Made by a program: the position numbers and the translations under genes. 64,000 bases of DNA. Origin: Marsupella aquatica (taxonomy: Eukaryota; Marchantiophyta). Location: positions 14,632,001-14,696,000 of the forward strand of contig OZ316894.1 of the NCBI GenBank assembly GCA_973895155.1, written 5' to 3'. Under the pieces are notes generated by a model. That model made no database searches and was not told the DNA's origin. It saw only the letters and a program-made list of their open reading frames with translations. Below, in pieces: positions 22,401 through 32,479 of the stretch. How positions within the stretch are numbered: the stretch's first letter is position 1; each line of letters opens with the position of its first letter.

Positions 22401-25400
22401 TCATAAGTCACTTGAATGACTTTCATCGGACTCTATATCATTCCTACTACTAGTATTGCTCTGATCACTGCTGAAATCCCAATCAATTGACTCAGCAGAC
22501 TCATCAACATATTGCTTAACAAGGCATGCCTCATCGTCAACAAAAGGCAAGCAATATAAATTTTGTCTGGCACCACGATGTGACCTACGACCTTTGCCTT
22601 CCCAGGTGACTACAAAAGCATTATCCGACTGAATTGCCGACTTCTCTGCATAGCAAGGCAGAGTAAACGTCTTCTGAGGAGAAACAATGCAATATTCTTC
22701 AATCTTCCTTCAAAGCCAAAATCTCTCTTCCGAAAACCAGTCGAAACGAGTATCTCTGAAATCAGGAAAACAATCAGAGCACTATGAATGAAATATCCAA
22801 TCAAAAGACAATAGAAAGCTTCACCAGCCAATTGATTAAAGCAAAGGGATCTGGTATAAGCGAGAGGATCAGTACATTACTCCAGGTCAAATTCATCATC
22901 GCCATCTTTTGTATCAGGAATATTAGGAGCTCCATCTTTGTTTTTTCCACTCTTTGATCCTGCAAGAGAAAATTCATCATCTGAATCGAACTCCTCCAAT
23001 GTTTCAGTGAGGTCTTCAATTTTCTTGTGTCTCTCAAGAACACTCTTCAATGCCTTCTCTGCAGCACCATGGAGAACATCCCTATCCTCGACCCCAACAA
23101 CGAACCTCCCAAAGAGTTCTCCAGCTGAAAATGAACTACCGCCTCCAATATTCCAATCAAGCACAATGTCTCTATGCTTTGTGAGAAGCTCCATAACAGC
23201 CTGCATGAATCCAACAGACAACCAACAAGAACCGGAAAAAGCTAATTCTGCCCTTGTATCCCTTTTTGGATAACAAAGACTCAACATTGTCTTATGTGAT
23301 GCATCTTCAGACGTTGTCAGAGGGACATACTTCGGGTCTTTTGGGATCTTCCCATTGAATTCAACTCGACAAAAGACATCCAGGCTTAAGTTGAAAACCT
23401 GGAAAAGAACAAAAAAACCTCAATTAATGAATCCAGGAAGGCCAGCGAGATCGCTGTCAAAACAACCCACTAAATCCTGAAATTTTCACTCAAATCTCAC
23501 CTCAATGTTCATGTCTGGCATCCGCATTGGGGACCCCAATAAAACATGGTACTTCCGAAGGTGTTTAAATTTGTTTCTCTGTTCAACAGCAGCAAAAATT
23601 TGCTTTGTGTGGTTAAATTCTCCACTGTGGAGAACGGCCACATACCCATCATCGGACAACATGGGCCTCATCACTCCAAAGAAATAGTAAGGCAGCTTCT
23701 CAACCCAAACATTCCATTGGGGAACTTCCACATCAGTAACACGAGGCCTCAACCCAGTCGGAAGAGCAATGAACCCCAGATGGGCACCGGTCCCAGTGTA
23801 AGGCTTCCCGTTGATTTTTAAGGGATTTGGGTGTTCGGAAGAACTTGAAATCTCGGCAAGCCATTGATCCCCCTCCCCCATCCAAGAAGGTCGAACCTTC
23901 TTCATACTTATCGAGTCAGCCGTCAAACGGAGATTACTCTTTGCAAGAAAATGTCTTCTTCCATCCAACTGGAGTCCATAGAGCCTCGTCACACCCTCTT
24001 GGATTGAAATTTCTTCCTCATCAGAATCTGACAACTCTTGAACCTTTCTCTTCTTCTTCAGCCTCTGGGACCCTAACTTATCACCTCCCGGTTTAGTCAC
24101 AATTTCAAAATCGGGTGACTCAGGCTCAACAAGATCCTCCTGACGACCATTAGTCACAGTCTGAACACTCTCAGAACCCAAAGACTTCCTCCTTTCTGGA
24201 TACAAAAAGCAACCTAAGAGCCTCAGGATATGTCATGAACTTAATCAGAATAGCAGCTTGGGAGAGATAATAGAAGTAAGCTTTGGAGAGATGAGAGTAT
24301 ACTTACTTTTCTTTCCAGAAAGCATAGAGCCGTCTTTTGATACCTCCTTGGCAACATCCCTCTTCAATTTCCGAGGGCGGCTCCTATCAACAATCGGTGC
24401 CACCCCGAGGCATGCCTGCTCCATCGACACACAGCCAGCAATTTCTACTTCCGGGTTGCACAATTTAGATTCACTAATAAAATATTCTGGGACCAAGCCA
24501 CGATTGATCTTTTGAAGCGCAGCTTTCTCTGTCACATCAAATGTCAGTGACCAATTCTCCGAATCTAAATACCAGGGACAATGCAGCACCTCCCATTCAC
24601 TTATCTTCCGCAAGGGTTCAATGTCCTCAATAGGGTACATCGAGTACTCCCCAAACTTCTCACAACCGGAATCATCTCTTGCATATTGCGCCCATTGAGA
24701 GAAACATGCCGGATAACACCACCAAAAAGATCTATTTGCCACCTCGCGATCAACAAAAAACCTGTAAACATACCTTTTTGCCCTTCGTTGAAAAGCAGCA
24801 ATGTCAATCTTTTCCCCAACTTTCGGGTTCCAGATGCTCTTAAAGAACCTTACCTTAACCCGCTGCAGGAAATCCTCAAAGTCATCATCAATTTCAACGA
24901 GGGATGCTTGACTATTCTCTGGGGAAGAAAGAATTCTACATTCAGGGAGAATAATCTCAGAGATTGCTTCACTTAACAAGCACCTCGCAATGGACTCTAC
25001 CTGTTCCCAGGTTTCCCATCGATGCAACCAGAGCTTGGTCTCACTATCCGAAAATTGAGATGGGTGGAAATATTGTTTACGCAACTCTGGTCTGCACTGT
25101 GCTTTGAGAAGAGTGCAACAAAGTTGTGGACTCACAGAAGTTACCCCGGTGAAAAGCCTTGCACGATCAAGGCCACACGAAACATTCCCTCTCCCCTTAT
25201 CATCCGTCCGCTGAGCTTCCTTCCTTTCTTTCTCACAATAATTGTGCATCTCAACACATTTCTTGAAGAAATCCCCAAAGTCTGGATTCAGAAGCGGGGC
25301 AAACTTTGGAACTTTGACATTCCAGTCAGAGAGTTGCTCCTTCATCATATCTCAAATGGCAATATCCTTAGCAGCTTTGGACAGAGGTTCACCAAGTTCC

Positions 25401-26451
25401 TCCTTCAATGCAAACTTCTTGAGTAAGTCAGCAGTTTGCGAAGCTATGTTTGCAGCTGAAAGAATATAGATGCATGCATCTAAGGTCATTTGCTTCAAAT
25501 ACCAAGATGGCTTCTTCACATTTTGCATCTTCTGCTGAAATAACTTGAAATTCTCTGGATCAATTAAATCTTTGTAAACTGAGAGGTCTGTGCGCAAAAT
25601 CTTCTGGACCCGATCAGCTTCGAGCACCCACGAATTTTCAACATGGCATTGTGTCAACCTGCCATTGAGGATAGAATTCAGCAAATAGCAAGAACAAATC
25701 ATGCTCGAAAATGAAGCAAAAACATCAAATGTGTCAAAGATCTTCTCACCGGTTGAGAGCATGCATCGCAGATTCAATCTGCACGAAAGTATCCTTCTCT
25801 CCTTTGAATATCTTCGAGACAACTCGAGGATGATATTTGACATCGTGAAGATTCTCAACAGCGAGTAGGTTCCACGAATAGAGAGTGTGATTGCCATCGA
25901 ATACACAAAACATTTTATCCTTGAGCACAGCAAAATCAGGATGCGAATCACCTCCCTCTCGAAAGCTTCATTCTGTGCCAACCACATTGGATCCCAGCTC
26001 TGTCTAATTGTGTCATTCAGAAACTGCACGTCCCCATTCTCATTGGTCATTTGCACATAAAAACGAGGCGCGTCCTCAATGTACCCTTGAGCCCGGAACT
26101 CATTCTTCAAAGTCTCAATTGCATTCGAATCTGTCTGAAGAGACCTTACAAGCTGCATGTTCTGCATGCGACACAATGGAATTCGAGGGGGAACAAGAGG
26201 ATACCCAAATTTGTTCGGCCCAAACTGGTAAAGGTGCCGGTTAATGACAACTGAGAAAGGCTCGGACTTGGCAGAATCCATCGAAGGGGGCACAATATCC
26301 ATGGGATCAACAAGCTTTCGCCTCCTTGGAGTCTTCAGCCCCGAAGCAAGTGCTTTGTGGCTCATAGAACTCCTGGTCTCTCGACGTTGAGAGGCAGCTG
26401 ATTGTGAGGCAACGGACAAAATAGACTCAGGGGATGCAAAAGTTGCCATCA
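22401..26451 (-). pseudogene. gene B: ParB-like plus methyltransferase-like fusion, decayed
   Basis: The most complete member of the family. From ATG 26451: a Ser/Arg-rich lead, then a ParB-like domain with IPLCRMQNMQLVRSLQ, a helix KNEFRAQGY and the signature VFDGNHTLYSW near 25880-25915. After an intron near 25745 come a helical region (VLEADRVQKIL...), the CPWYLDSENW region and a basic linker (KKKRK). The methyltransferase-like domain follows (24205-23486: LPTGLRP at the motif IV position, DDGYVAVLHSGEF) and motif I DWNIGGGS near 23150. It ends in an acidic tail and a last exon closing at 22401. The order IV before I fits the beta class of DNA N4/N6-methyltransferases. Decay: a frameshift near 25960, TGA near 25352 and TGA near 22710. 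Role unknown; a DNA-binding or DNA-modification-derived function is inferred from domains only. Confidence 0.75.
23443..23456. repeat. type II palindrome in gene B intron
   Basis: CAGCGA-GA-TCGCTG, inside the intron between the motif IV and motif I exons, the same intron that carries two type I palindromes in genes A and C. Confidence 0.78.
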
Positions 26452-26682
26452 ACTGATAAAGAGAGGAGAACCACGTGAAAGGAATGCAAGGAATTGGTAC
26501 GGTTATTTGCAAAGGAATCCAAAGTCACATGTGTTAGGAATCCAAAGCAAGATTTCAGGGGAATCCAAAGCAACCCATTCTATGGTGTATCTGACATTGA
26601 CAGGGAATATCAGTATTTAACACCTTCATGCCAAAGATCTGTCAATGAGAGCTATACAAATGTTAATCCCACCGGTGCTAAT

Positions 26683-26713
26683 TAACGTTAACAAAGCACC
26701 AGTTAACGTTAAC
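26683..26713. repeat. two TTAACGTTAA palindromes
   Basis: TTAACGTTAACAAAGCACCAG is followed by a second TTAACGTTAAC, about 20 bp apart (two helical turns), 240-260 bp upstream of the gene B start. The second copy extends to GTTAACGTTAAC. Confidence 0.7.
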
Positions 26714-26763
26714 AAGGAGTCTAATTACTACTTACCAACAACTCGGTCAGATGAAATATACAT

Positions 26764-26786
26764 TTGACTCCAACAGTTGGAGTCAA
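26764..26786. repeat. palindrome with 3-nt centre upstream of gene B
   Basis: TTGACTCCAA-CAG-TTGGAGTCAA, 10-bp perfect arms around a CAG centre. The sequence differs from types I and II but has the same arm-YNR-arm plan as type I. Confidence 0.7.
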
Positions 26787-27015
26787 TTACTCTCTAGTTG
26801 ACCAACTTGGGTTGGGTATCCGTTGAAAGTAACCATTCTCCAAAATAACAAAATATGCCGATGGAAGTATGAACCAAAGTTTTTATAACATTTACACTTC
26901 AAAATGAAGTTAACCCTTCCAACGGTAATATAATTTTGACTGATTATGGGTCTTGTTGAGGCCAAAATGGACAAACTCCATACTTTGTTTGAGACAAGTA
27001 TTTAGACAGTTTTTT

Positions 27016-27033
27016 GCCAGCGATATCGCTGGC
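27016..27033. repeat. type II palindrome, perfect 18 bp
   Basis: GCCAGCGATATCGCTGGC, self-complementary without a mismatch, in the upstream region of gene B. Confidence 0.88.
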
Positions 27034-27247
27034 CAAATCACTGCTAATGGGGTAGGTTAAAAGTGAGGTGGGGTTATTTGAAATGATCCCTTCATTCTTT
27101 CCTAAATTCTTTCCTAACTTCTTCAAACCGTCAACTAATAGCCCAATGTTGCATGTGTAAACTATACTAATAGCCCATATATTTGTTTCTATATCCCTCA
27201 ATTGAACCCCAAAATCAAATAATAGTTTACCCTAAATTGGTGCTTCA

Positions 27248-27267
27248 GGCTAGCGATATCGCTGGCC
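27248..27267. repeat. type II palindrome
   Basis: GGCTAGCGATATCGCTGGCC, 20 bp with one mismatched pair, upstream of gene B. Confidence 0.85.
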
Positions 27268-27427
27268 TAATTCAGGGTTTTCAGAGGTTTATTTTATGGG
27301 ACATCTCAGAATCCTCTACCCTGTTAATGTCAATTTGTAAGTGGAAATCATATTTAAGAATCACTAAAATATAGATGGTTGAAGATTAGAGTCTCCCTTA
27401 AAGAAAGAAAAGTTACCTAAATTATGT

Positions 27428-27443
27428 CTAGCGAGGTCACTAG
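27428..27443. repeat. type II palindrome, imperfect
   Basis: CTAGCGA-GG-TCACTAG; same as the site at 22198 except for one base in the right arm. Confidence 0.7.
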
Positions 27444-27478
27444 CAAAAACTGTTGTTTAACACAAAGCTCCAAGGCTA

Positions 27479-28642
27479 GGCACACGACAAAATCCAGAGC
27501 TCTACTTCCAAGGGAATCTGGTGGAATTTGTGAGGACCTACAAATACCTTGGGGTGGAGTTCTCTCAAAACTTGAGTTGGGCCTCATGTGTAAAATCTAG
27601 GGCTGCCAATGGGTACAGAGCTTTTTATGCATTCATGAACAAATGCAAAAGAGCTGGTCTACACACTTGGAGGTTAAGGAAACATCTCTTTGGAGCTTTG
27701 GTGAAACCAGACATTCTTTATGGAGCACCAATTTGGGGAGCAGGTGTGTCTAAATCTGGGTGGCAACAGATTGAGGGGCTGCAAAAGCTATTTCTTGAGA
27801 TGGAGCTTGGGATCAAGTCACAAACCCCATATGCACTTACACTTGCAGAGGCAGGCTTGTTTCCTTTGGAGGTGGAGGCACTCTTCCACACACTCAAATA
27901 CATCATGCGTGTAAGAGAGTTGGAGGAAAACAGATTTCCTTTTCATGCCTTGCGCTCATCTTCAGCTAAAGGGTGGTATGCAGATGTGTGCAGGTGGGCC
28001 CATGCTTGGGATTTTCCTGAACATGAATGGCCAACACACCCAACCAAGCTAAGAGCAAAACTTGAGCAAAAGGCTTTGCACAAACTTTGGCATGAACCTA
28101 GCCCACGGCAGCAATACTACATGAGAGATGTGAACCCCATGAAGAAATATCGAGAACAAGAATACTTATCTAGCACTATCTCAGTACAACTTAGACAACT
28201 TATTGCTCAGTATAGACTAAGCTCACACCACCTTGAAGTAGAACAAGGGAGATGGAAGGATATTGACAGGAAAAAGAGGGTTTGTCAACTATGTGATAGC
28301 TCTAGTATAGAGAATGAATATCATGTATTCATTGCTTGCAAGTTTTATGAGGGGGTTAGGATGGTATCTCAAATCTTGGTGAAAGATTTGTATGCATTGT
28401 TTGGTCTGCCCCCTCAGCAACTTGGAAGATATATCTTTGCGGTGGATAGGGAAAGGAGAATAGGTTTGGAAAATCTTTCAGGGCTCTCTAGGTCCATAGT
28501 TTCTTTGAGGACATAGTTGTCCTCTTCTGAGCAATCTCTTTTGGTTGCTCTTTTCTTTGATTGCATTGTACTTTACTTTTTGTGGCAGCTCCTTTGACTT
28601 TCATGGTCCCGGAGCTTATAATACATTACCATTACCATTACC
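27479..28642 (+). mobile_element. LINE ORF2 C-terminal part with tail
   Basis: 5'-truncated copy beginning GCACACGACAA, with an intact frame through EFVRTYKYLGVEF, YGAPIWGAGVSKSGW and the C-terminal finger CQLCDSS...EYHVFIAC to RSIVSLRT (stop near 28514), followed by the 3' untranslated region and tail ATTACCATTACCATTACC. Nearly identical to the copies at 19430 and 43744. Confidence 0.92.
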
Positions 28643-28922
28643 AATAATCCTTTACTTTACCCCAAGTATACTCCAAGTTCAGTAAACATCCTACTACAGC
28701 CCAAGCTATCCTTGTTATCAACATTAAATAGGCAATTTTTGGAAAATTACCAGATATAACTTTGGATGACAAGGACCTCTTTATAATAGCAAATTTAGGC
28801 CAGCAATATCGCTAGCAATAATTCATTTCTTGAAGGTTAATGAGCCGTTGAAGTTTTGTTGTATATGCAACGTTAAACTGGCATTCCATTTATTCTAAAC
28901 TTTATTGTCCTAATATTATTCT
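28643..28922. other. unassigned, with a type II palindrome
   Basis: No gene. It holds the palindrome at 28799-28816 and seems to continue the upstream flank of gene B beyond the LINE insertion. Confidence 0.4.
28799..28816. repeat. type II palindrome, imperfect
   Basis: GCCAGCAATATCGCTAGC, 18 bp with two mismatched pairs against the perfect copy at 27016. Confidence 0.7.
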
Positions 28923-29178
28923 ATGGTAATGGTAATGGTAATGGTAATGTATTATAAGCTCCGGGACCATGAAAGTCAAAGGAGCTGCCACAAAAAGTAA
29001 AGTACAATGCAATCAAAGAAAAGAGCAACCAAAAGAGATTGCTCATGGCTAAGTTCATGCCATAGTTGTCCTCTTCTGAGCAATCTCTTTTGGTTGCTCT
29101 TTTCTTTGATTGCATTGTACTTTACTTTTTGTGGCAGCTCCTTTGACTTTCATGGTCCCGGAGCTTATAATACATTAC
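28923..29178. mobile_element. fold-back pair of LINE 3' ends
   Basis: Left half (28923-29044): LINE tail and 3' untranslated region read leftwards. Right half (about 29063-29178): the same 3' region read rightwards, ending ACATTACCC. About 105-bp arms face away from each other around a spacer of some 20-30 bp. This could be a rearranged LINE insertion or two insertions at one spot. Confidence 0.85.
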
Positions 29179-29186
29179 CCAATCCA

Positions 29187-29957
29187 TCATTTAGAAACAA
29201 CTCTCTTCTTATTGGTAACAACAGCTTGTCCATTGCGCAAGTAGGCTACCAATCCTTGGTCTTTGGCTACCCTCACCTTCTCAAGCTCAATTTTCCTTGC
29301 TTGGACTTGTGTGGGAGTCAGATCATCATCCAACCAAATCCTTAGCCCTTTAAGCATGCTCCTGTTAGCCATCACTCTAGCTTTCTCGGATTCAGCTGCA
29401 AACTTCACCAAGATTGGACGTGGAAGGTCCCCATTCTTTTGCCCAATCCTATATGCTTGCAAAATGATAGGGTCATGCACTTTCATCTGAGATTGGAAGA
29501 ATGAAATTGCTACCTTCTTGGTGTCTTCCTTCTCCTCCTCAACAAGGCCTGATATTTTGCAGTTGCTGACTCTTGCATGCTGGTTCTTGTGTTCTTCCTC
29601 TAGTGCTCTCCTCTCCTCCTCCTTGGCTTGGATAAATTCCATATGTGATTGTTTTGCAGCCTGTGCAAAGGTTTTGAGCTTCTCCTCAATCTCCCCTACA
29701 GCCTCATGTATCACTGATTTCTCTGGGCACATACTCTTCTCCATGTCTCCAAAACACGATGCAAGCAATGAGAGTTGCTTACCATTCTCCTGAGTTTGAG
29801 ATCGAAGATCACTAATCAACCTCTTTTGCTTGACATTCTCATTCTTTAGCTCCGTCACCTCCTTGCTGAGCGTGGTAATCTCAATTGCGGAGTTTTCAGC
29901 CACAACTAAGATTTTCTCAAGCAAAGCCTTGAGATGGGCAATCTCCTCCGTTGCCAT
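29187..29957 (-). CDS. LINE ORF1 protein (L1-type), intact
   Basis: 256 residues from ATG 29957. Residues 1-150 form a long coiled coil (trimerising part in L1 ORF1 proteins). The C-terminal part (PRPILVKFAAESEKARVM..., LRIWLDDDLTPTQVQARK..., LVAYLRNGQAVV) follows the L1 ORF1 RRM-like and C-terminal domain pattern: PRPI-(L/I)-VKF, then a D-[DF]-[TS] helix start, then a final basic VTNKKR. This protein would coat LINE RNA. The start is fixed by the conserved monomer-to-ORF1 spacing shared with the copy at 9722. The frame is open, but the element around it is broken (no ORF2 attached). Confidence 0.85.
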   Translation of the reverse strand: MATEEIAHLKALLEKILVVAENSAIEITTLSKEVTELKNENVKQKRLISDLRSQTQENGKQLSLLASCFGDMEKSMCPEKSVIHEAVGEIEEKLKTFAQAAKQSHMEFIQAKEEERRALEEEHKNQHARVSNCKISGLVEEEKEDTKKVAISFFQSQMKVHDPIILQAYRIGQKNGDLPRPILVKFAAESEKARVMANRSMLKGLRIWLDDDLTPTQVQARKIELEKVRVAKDQGLVAYLRNGQAVVTNKKRVVSK

Positions 29958-29971
29958 CACAAAGCTGAAAC

Positions 29972-30741
29972 TGTTGTTAGAATGTACTCTTAGATGACAA
30001 ATAGAAATTGGGAGCAGTAGAGGATGTCAGTTGCAGCTCTACCTTTGCCAGTGATACACTCTCGCTGTTTGCAACACTCTGCCAAAATCTGAGCTCAAAC
30101 CGCAGCCGATTGCCCTTCCAACTCGAAGTGAAATTTCGCCCCAAGCTCAGAATTTCGAAACTGGACACGTAGCAGATCGTGCATGCTAAAGTGCATACCA
30201 AACGATGTCGGTTGCAGCTCTAACTTTGCCAGTGATACATTCTCGCTGTTTCCAATGCTCTGGCAAAGTCTGAGCTTAAACCGTAGCCAATTTCCCTTCT
30301 AACTCGAAGTGAAATTTCGCCCCAAGCTCAGAATTGCGAAACTGGAGACGTAATAGATCGTGCATGCTAAAGTGCATATCAAACGATGTCGGTTGCAGCT
30401 CTAACTTTGCCAGTGATACATTCTTGCTGTTTCCAATGGTCTGGCAAAATCTGAGCTCAAACCACAGCCGATTGCCCTTCCAACTCGAAGTGAAATTTCA
30501 CCCCGAGCTCAGAATCGCGAAACTAGAGACGTAGCAGATCGCGCATGCTAAAGTGCATACCAAACGATGTCGGTTGCAGCTCTAACTTTGCCAGTGATAC
30601 ATTCTCGTTGTTTCCAATGCTCTGGCAAAGTCTGAGCTTAAACCGCAGCCGATTGCCCTTCCAACTCGAAGTGAAATTTCGCCCCAAGCTCAGAATCGCA
30701 AAACTGGAGACGTAGCAGATCGCGCATGCTAAAGTGCATAC
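29972..30741 (-). repeat. 181-bp LINE 5' monomers, second array
   Basis: Unit starts (read leftwards) at 30145, 30326, 30507 and 30688, again exactly 181 bp apart, plus a cut unit up to 30741. Order and distance to ORF1 are the same as in the array at 8448-9714. It ends abruptly against copia 3. Confidence 0.9.
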
Positions 30742-31900
30742 CTTAAGCAGAGCGGCCGCACATGGTATAAACAATTTAAAGCAGAAATGTTAGCACTGAA
30801 CTTTGTTAACGATGACATAGCTCCTTGTCTTTGCCTGAAACAAACCGGAGCTGAATATATAATTGTCGCTATATATGTAGACGACATCAACATCTTTGGT
30901 ACTCCTACTATAGTTAAAGAAACGATAGAAACACTGAAACATATCTTTCAAATGCGGGATCTTGGAGAGCCCAAATACTGTCTTGGACTTCAGTTTGATT
31001 ATGTGCAGGGTGGCATTCTAATCAACCAAGCAACGTATACGAAGAAGATACTCAAAAAATTCAACATGGACTCTGCTCATCCAGTGAGTACTCCAATGGA
31101 GCTGAGGTCGCTCGATCCTAATAAGGATACTTTCAAGAAGAGAACAAAAGCAGAACCAACACTAGGACCAGAAAGACCATACCTTTCAGCAATTGGGGCC
31201 CTCATGTACCTCGCAAATCAAACACGCCCCGACATCTCATTTGCTGTCAATCTACTGGCGCGGCACAGTTCACAGCCAACAAAAAGACATTGGAATGGCA
31301 TAAAATGAGTTTTTTGATACTTACAGGGAACTGCCGACTTGGGATTAATGGTAATGGTAATGGTAATGGTAATGGTATTCTTTCCCAACAATGCTAATAG
31401 CGAACTGACAGGGTTTGCAGATGCTGGCTACCTCTCTGATCCCGATGATGCCAAATCGCAAACGGGCTACGTCTTCCTCCAAGGAAATACCGCCATATCC
31501 TGGTGGAGCTCCAAACAAACACTTACGACCACCTCCTCTAATCAAGCAGAGATCATAGCGCTATACGAGGCCAGTCGTGAATGTATATGGCTCAGACAAG
31601 TGATCGATCATATAAACAAGAATATAGGGAGACCACTTTTAGACACACCAACTATAATCTACGAAGATAATCGACCTTGTGTCGATCAAGTTACACAGGG
31701 CTTCATCAAAGGTGATTGAATAAAACACATTGCGCCAAAGTTTTTCTATACTCACGAACAGCACGGTGATAAGATCCAAGTTCAATGGATTCCAAGTAAA
31801 GAAAACCGAGCAGACCTTTTCACCAAACCACTCCCTACTGCTCTTCATCAAGAACATGCATTCGGAATCGGGATGCGCAGACTTTCCACACTTTTACAAA
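30742..31900 (+). pseudogene. copia 3 reverse transcriptase and RNase H
   Basis: Begins in LKQSGRTWYKQF, so the first part of reverse transcriptase is missing. The IYVDD catalytic box lies near 30872, then YLSAIGALMYLANQTRPD, then RNase H (GFADAGYLSDPDDAKSQTG, STNQAE-like TTTSSNQAEIIAL, YEDNRPCV, KHIAPKFFYTHEQ, ENRADLFTKPL). A 30-bp in-frame hexamer insertion lies between the two domains (31347-31376). A frame break occurs near 31306 and TGA near 31719 before IKHI. A copia lineage distinct from copia 1 and 2. Confidence 0.88.
31347..31376 (+). repeat. tail-only LINE insertion, (ATGGTA)5
   Basis: Exactly five hexamers sit between GACTTGGGATTA and TTCTTTCCC. Without them the copia protein reads ADLGLFFPNN, the expected join to RNase H. 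The hexamer is the complement of the LINE tail and nothing else of the LINE is present. Confidence 0.85.
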
Positions 31901-32205
31901 CAGCCAATTAGTCTGATGTTTTCTAACACAAAACATTCCAACCCTAACTCGTAATACACTCGATGCTATTTGATAGTGATGCAATATTGTTACGCTAAAC
32001 ACTACTCAATAATCCTCACACAGAACAATTACTTATCGACTTTACAATTACTATAGAATGACCCTATGACATGTAAAGTAGTGGCACTCTTTCCTTCAGA
32101 AGAAAGCAGGAAGGTTTTAAGGAGACCATACTAAGATATAGGGATCAAATTCAACACTTAGAGTTACAATCTATATATAGTGGCTCTTTTATACACCAAT
32201 AAAAG

Positions 32206-32218
32206 ACCCAAGGGGGAG
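32206..32218 (+). promoter_or_regulatory. polypurine tract of copia 3
   Basis: CCCAAGGGGGAG directly before the TG of the 3' LTR; it primes plus-strand synthesis in LTR elements. Confidence 0.8.
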
Positions 32219-32479
32219 TGTTATAACACCTAGATTACACTCCAAGTGGACTTTACTTTATAGTCTAAGTAACCCTTAGAAGTTAGGCACTTATCCAACT
32301 GCCCTCATATGTAACTCCGAGGTATATACATTGGATGTATATACCGACCTCCATCTCCGAATCCACTTACAACGTGAAGCAATCGAAAGCGAATCTTCCC
32401 CCACTCGAACCGAAGAGCTCCCTACTCACAAACGAAACAATCGACCACACAATCCGCAAATACATTAGGGCGTATCACA
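32219..32479 (+). repeat. 3' LTR of copia 3
   Basis: Starts TGTTATAACACC after the polypurine tract and probably ends ...GTATCACA at 32479, where copia 4 begins. The end is inferred from TG..CA only, since the 5' LTR is not in the window. Confidence 0.65.

Larger units (their letters stand above)
26452..27478. other. upstream region of gene B
   Basis: About 1 kb without a gene. It contains several palindromes (26683-26692, 26702-26713, 26764-26786, 27016-27033, 27248-27267, 27428-27443), an unusually dense set for non-coding sequence, and ends where a LINE is inserted. Confidence 0.5.

Noticed and set aside
31347-31376. The (ATGGTA)n run as a telomere repeat or simple microsatellite
   Set aside because: It equals the LINE tail hexamer and differs from the TTTAGGG type; a LINE origin explains it better.
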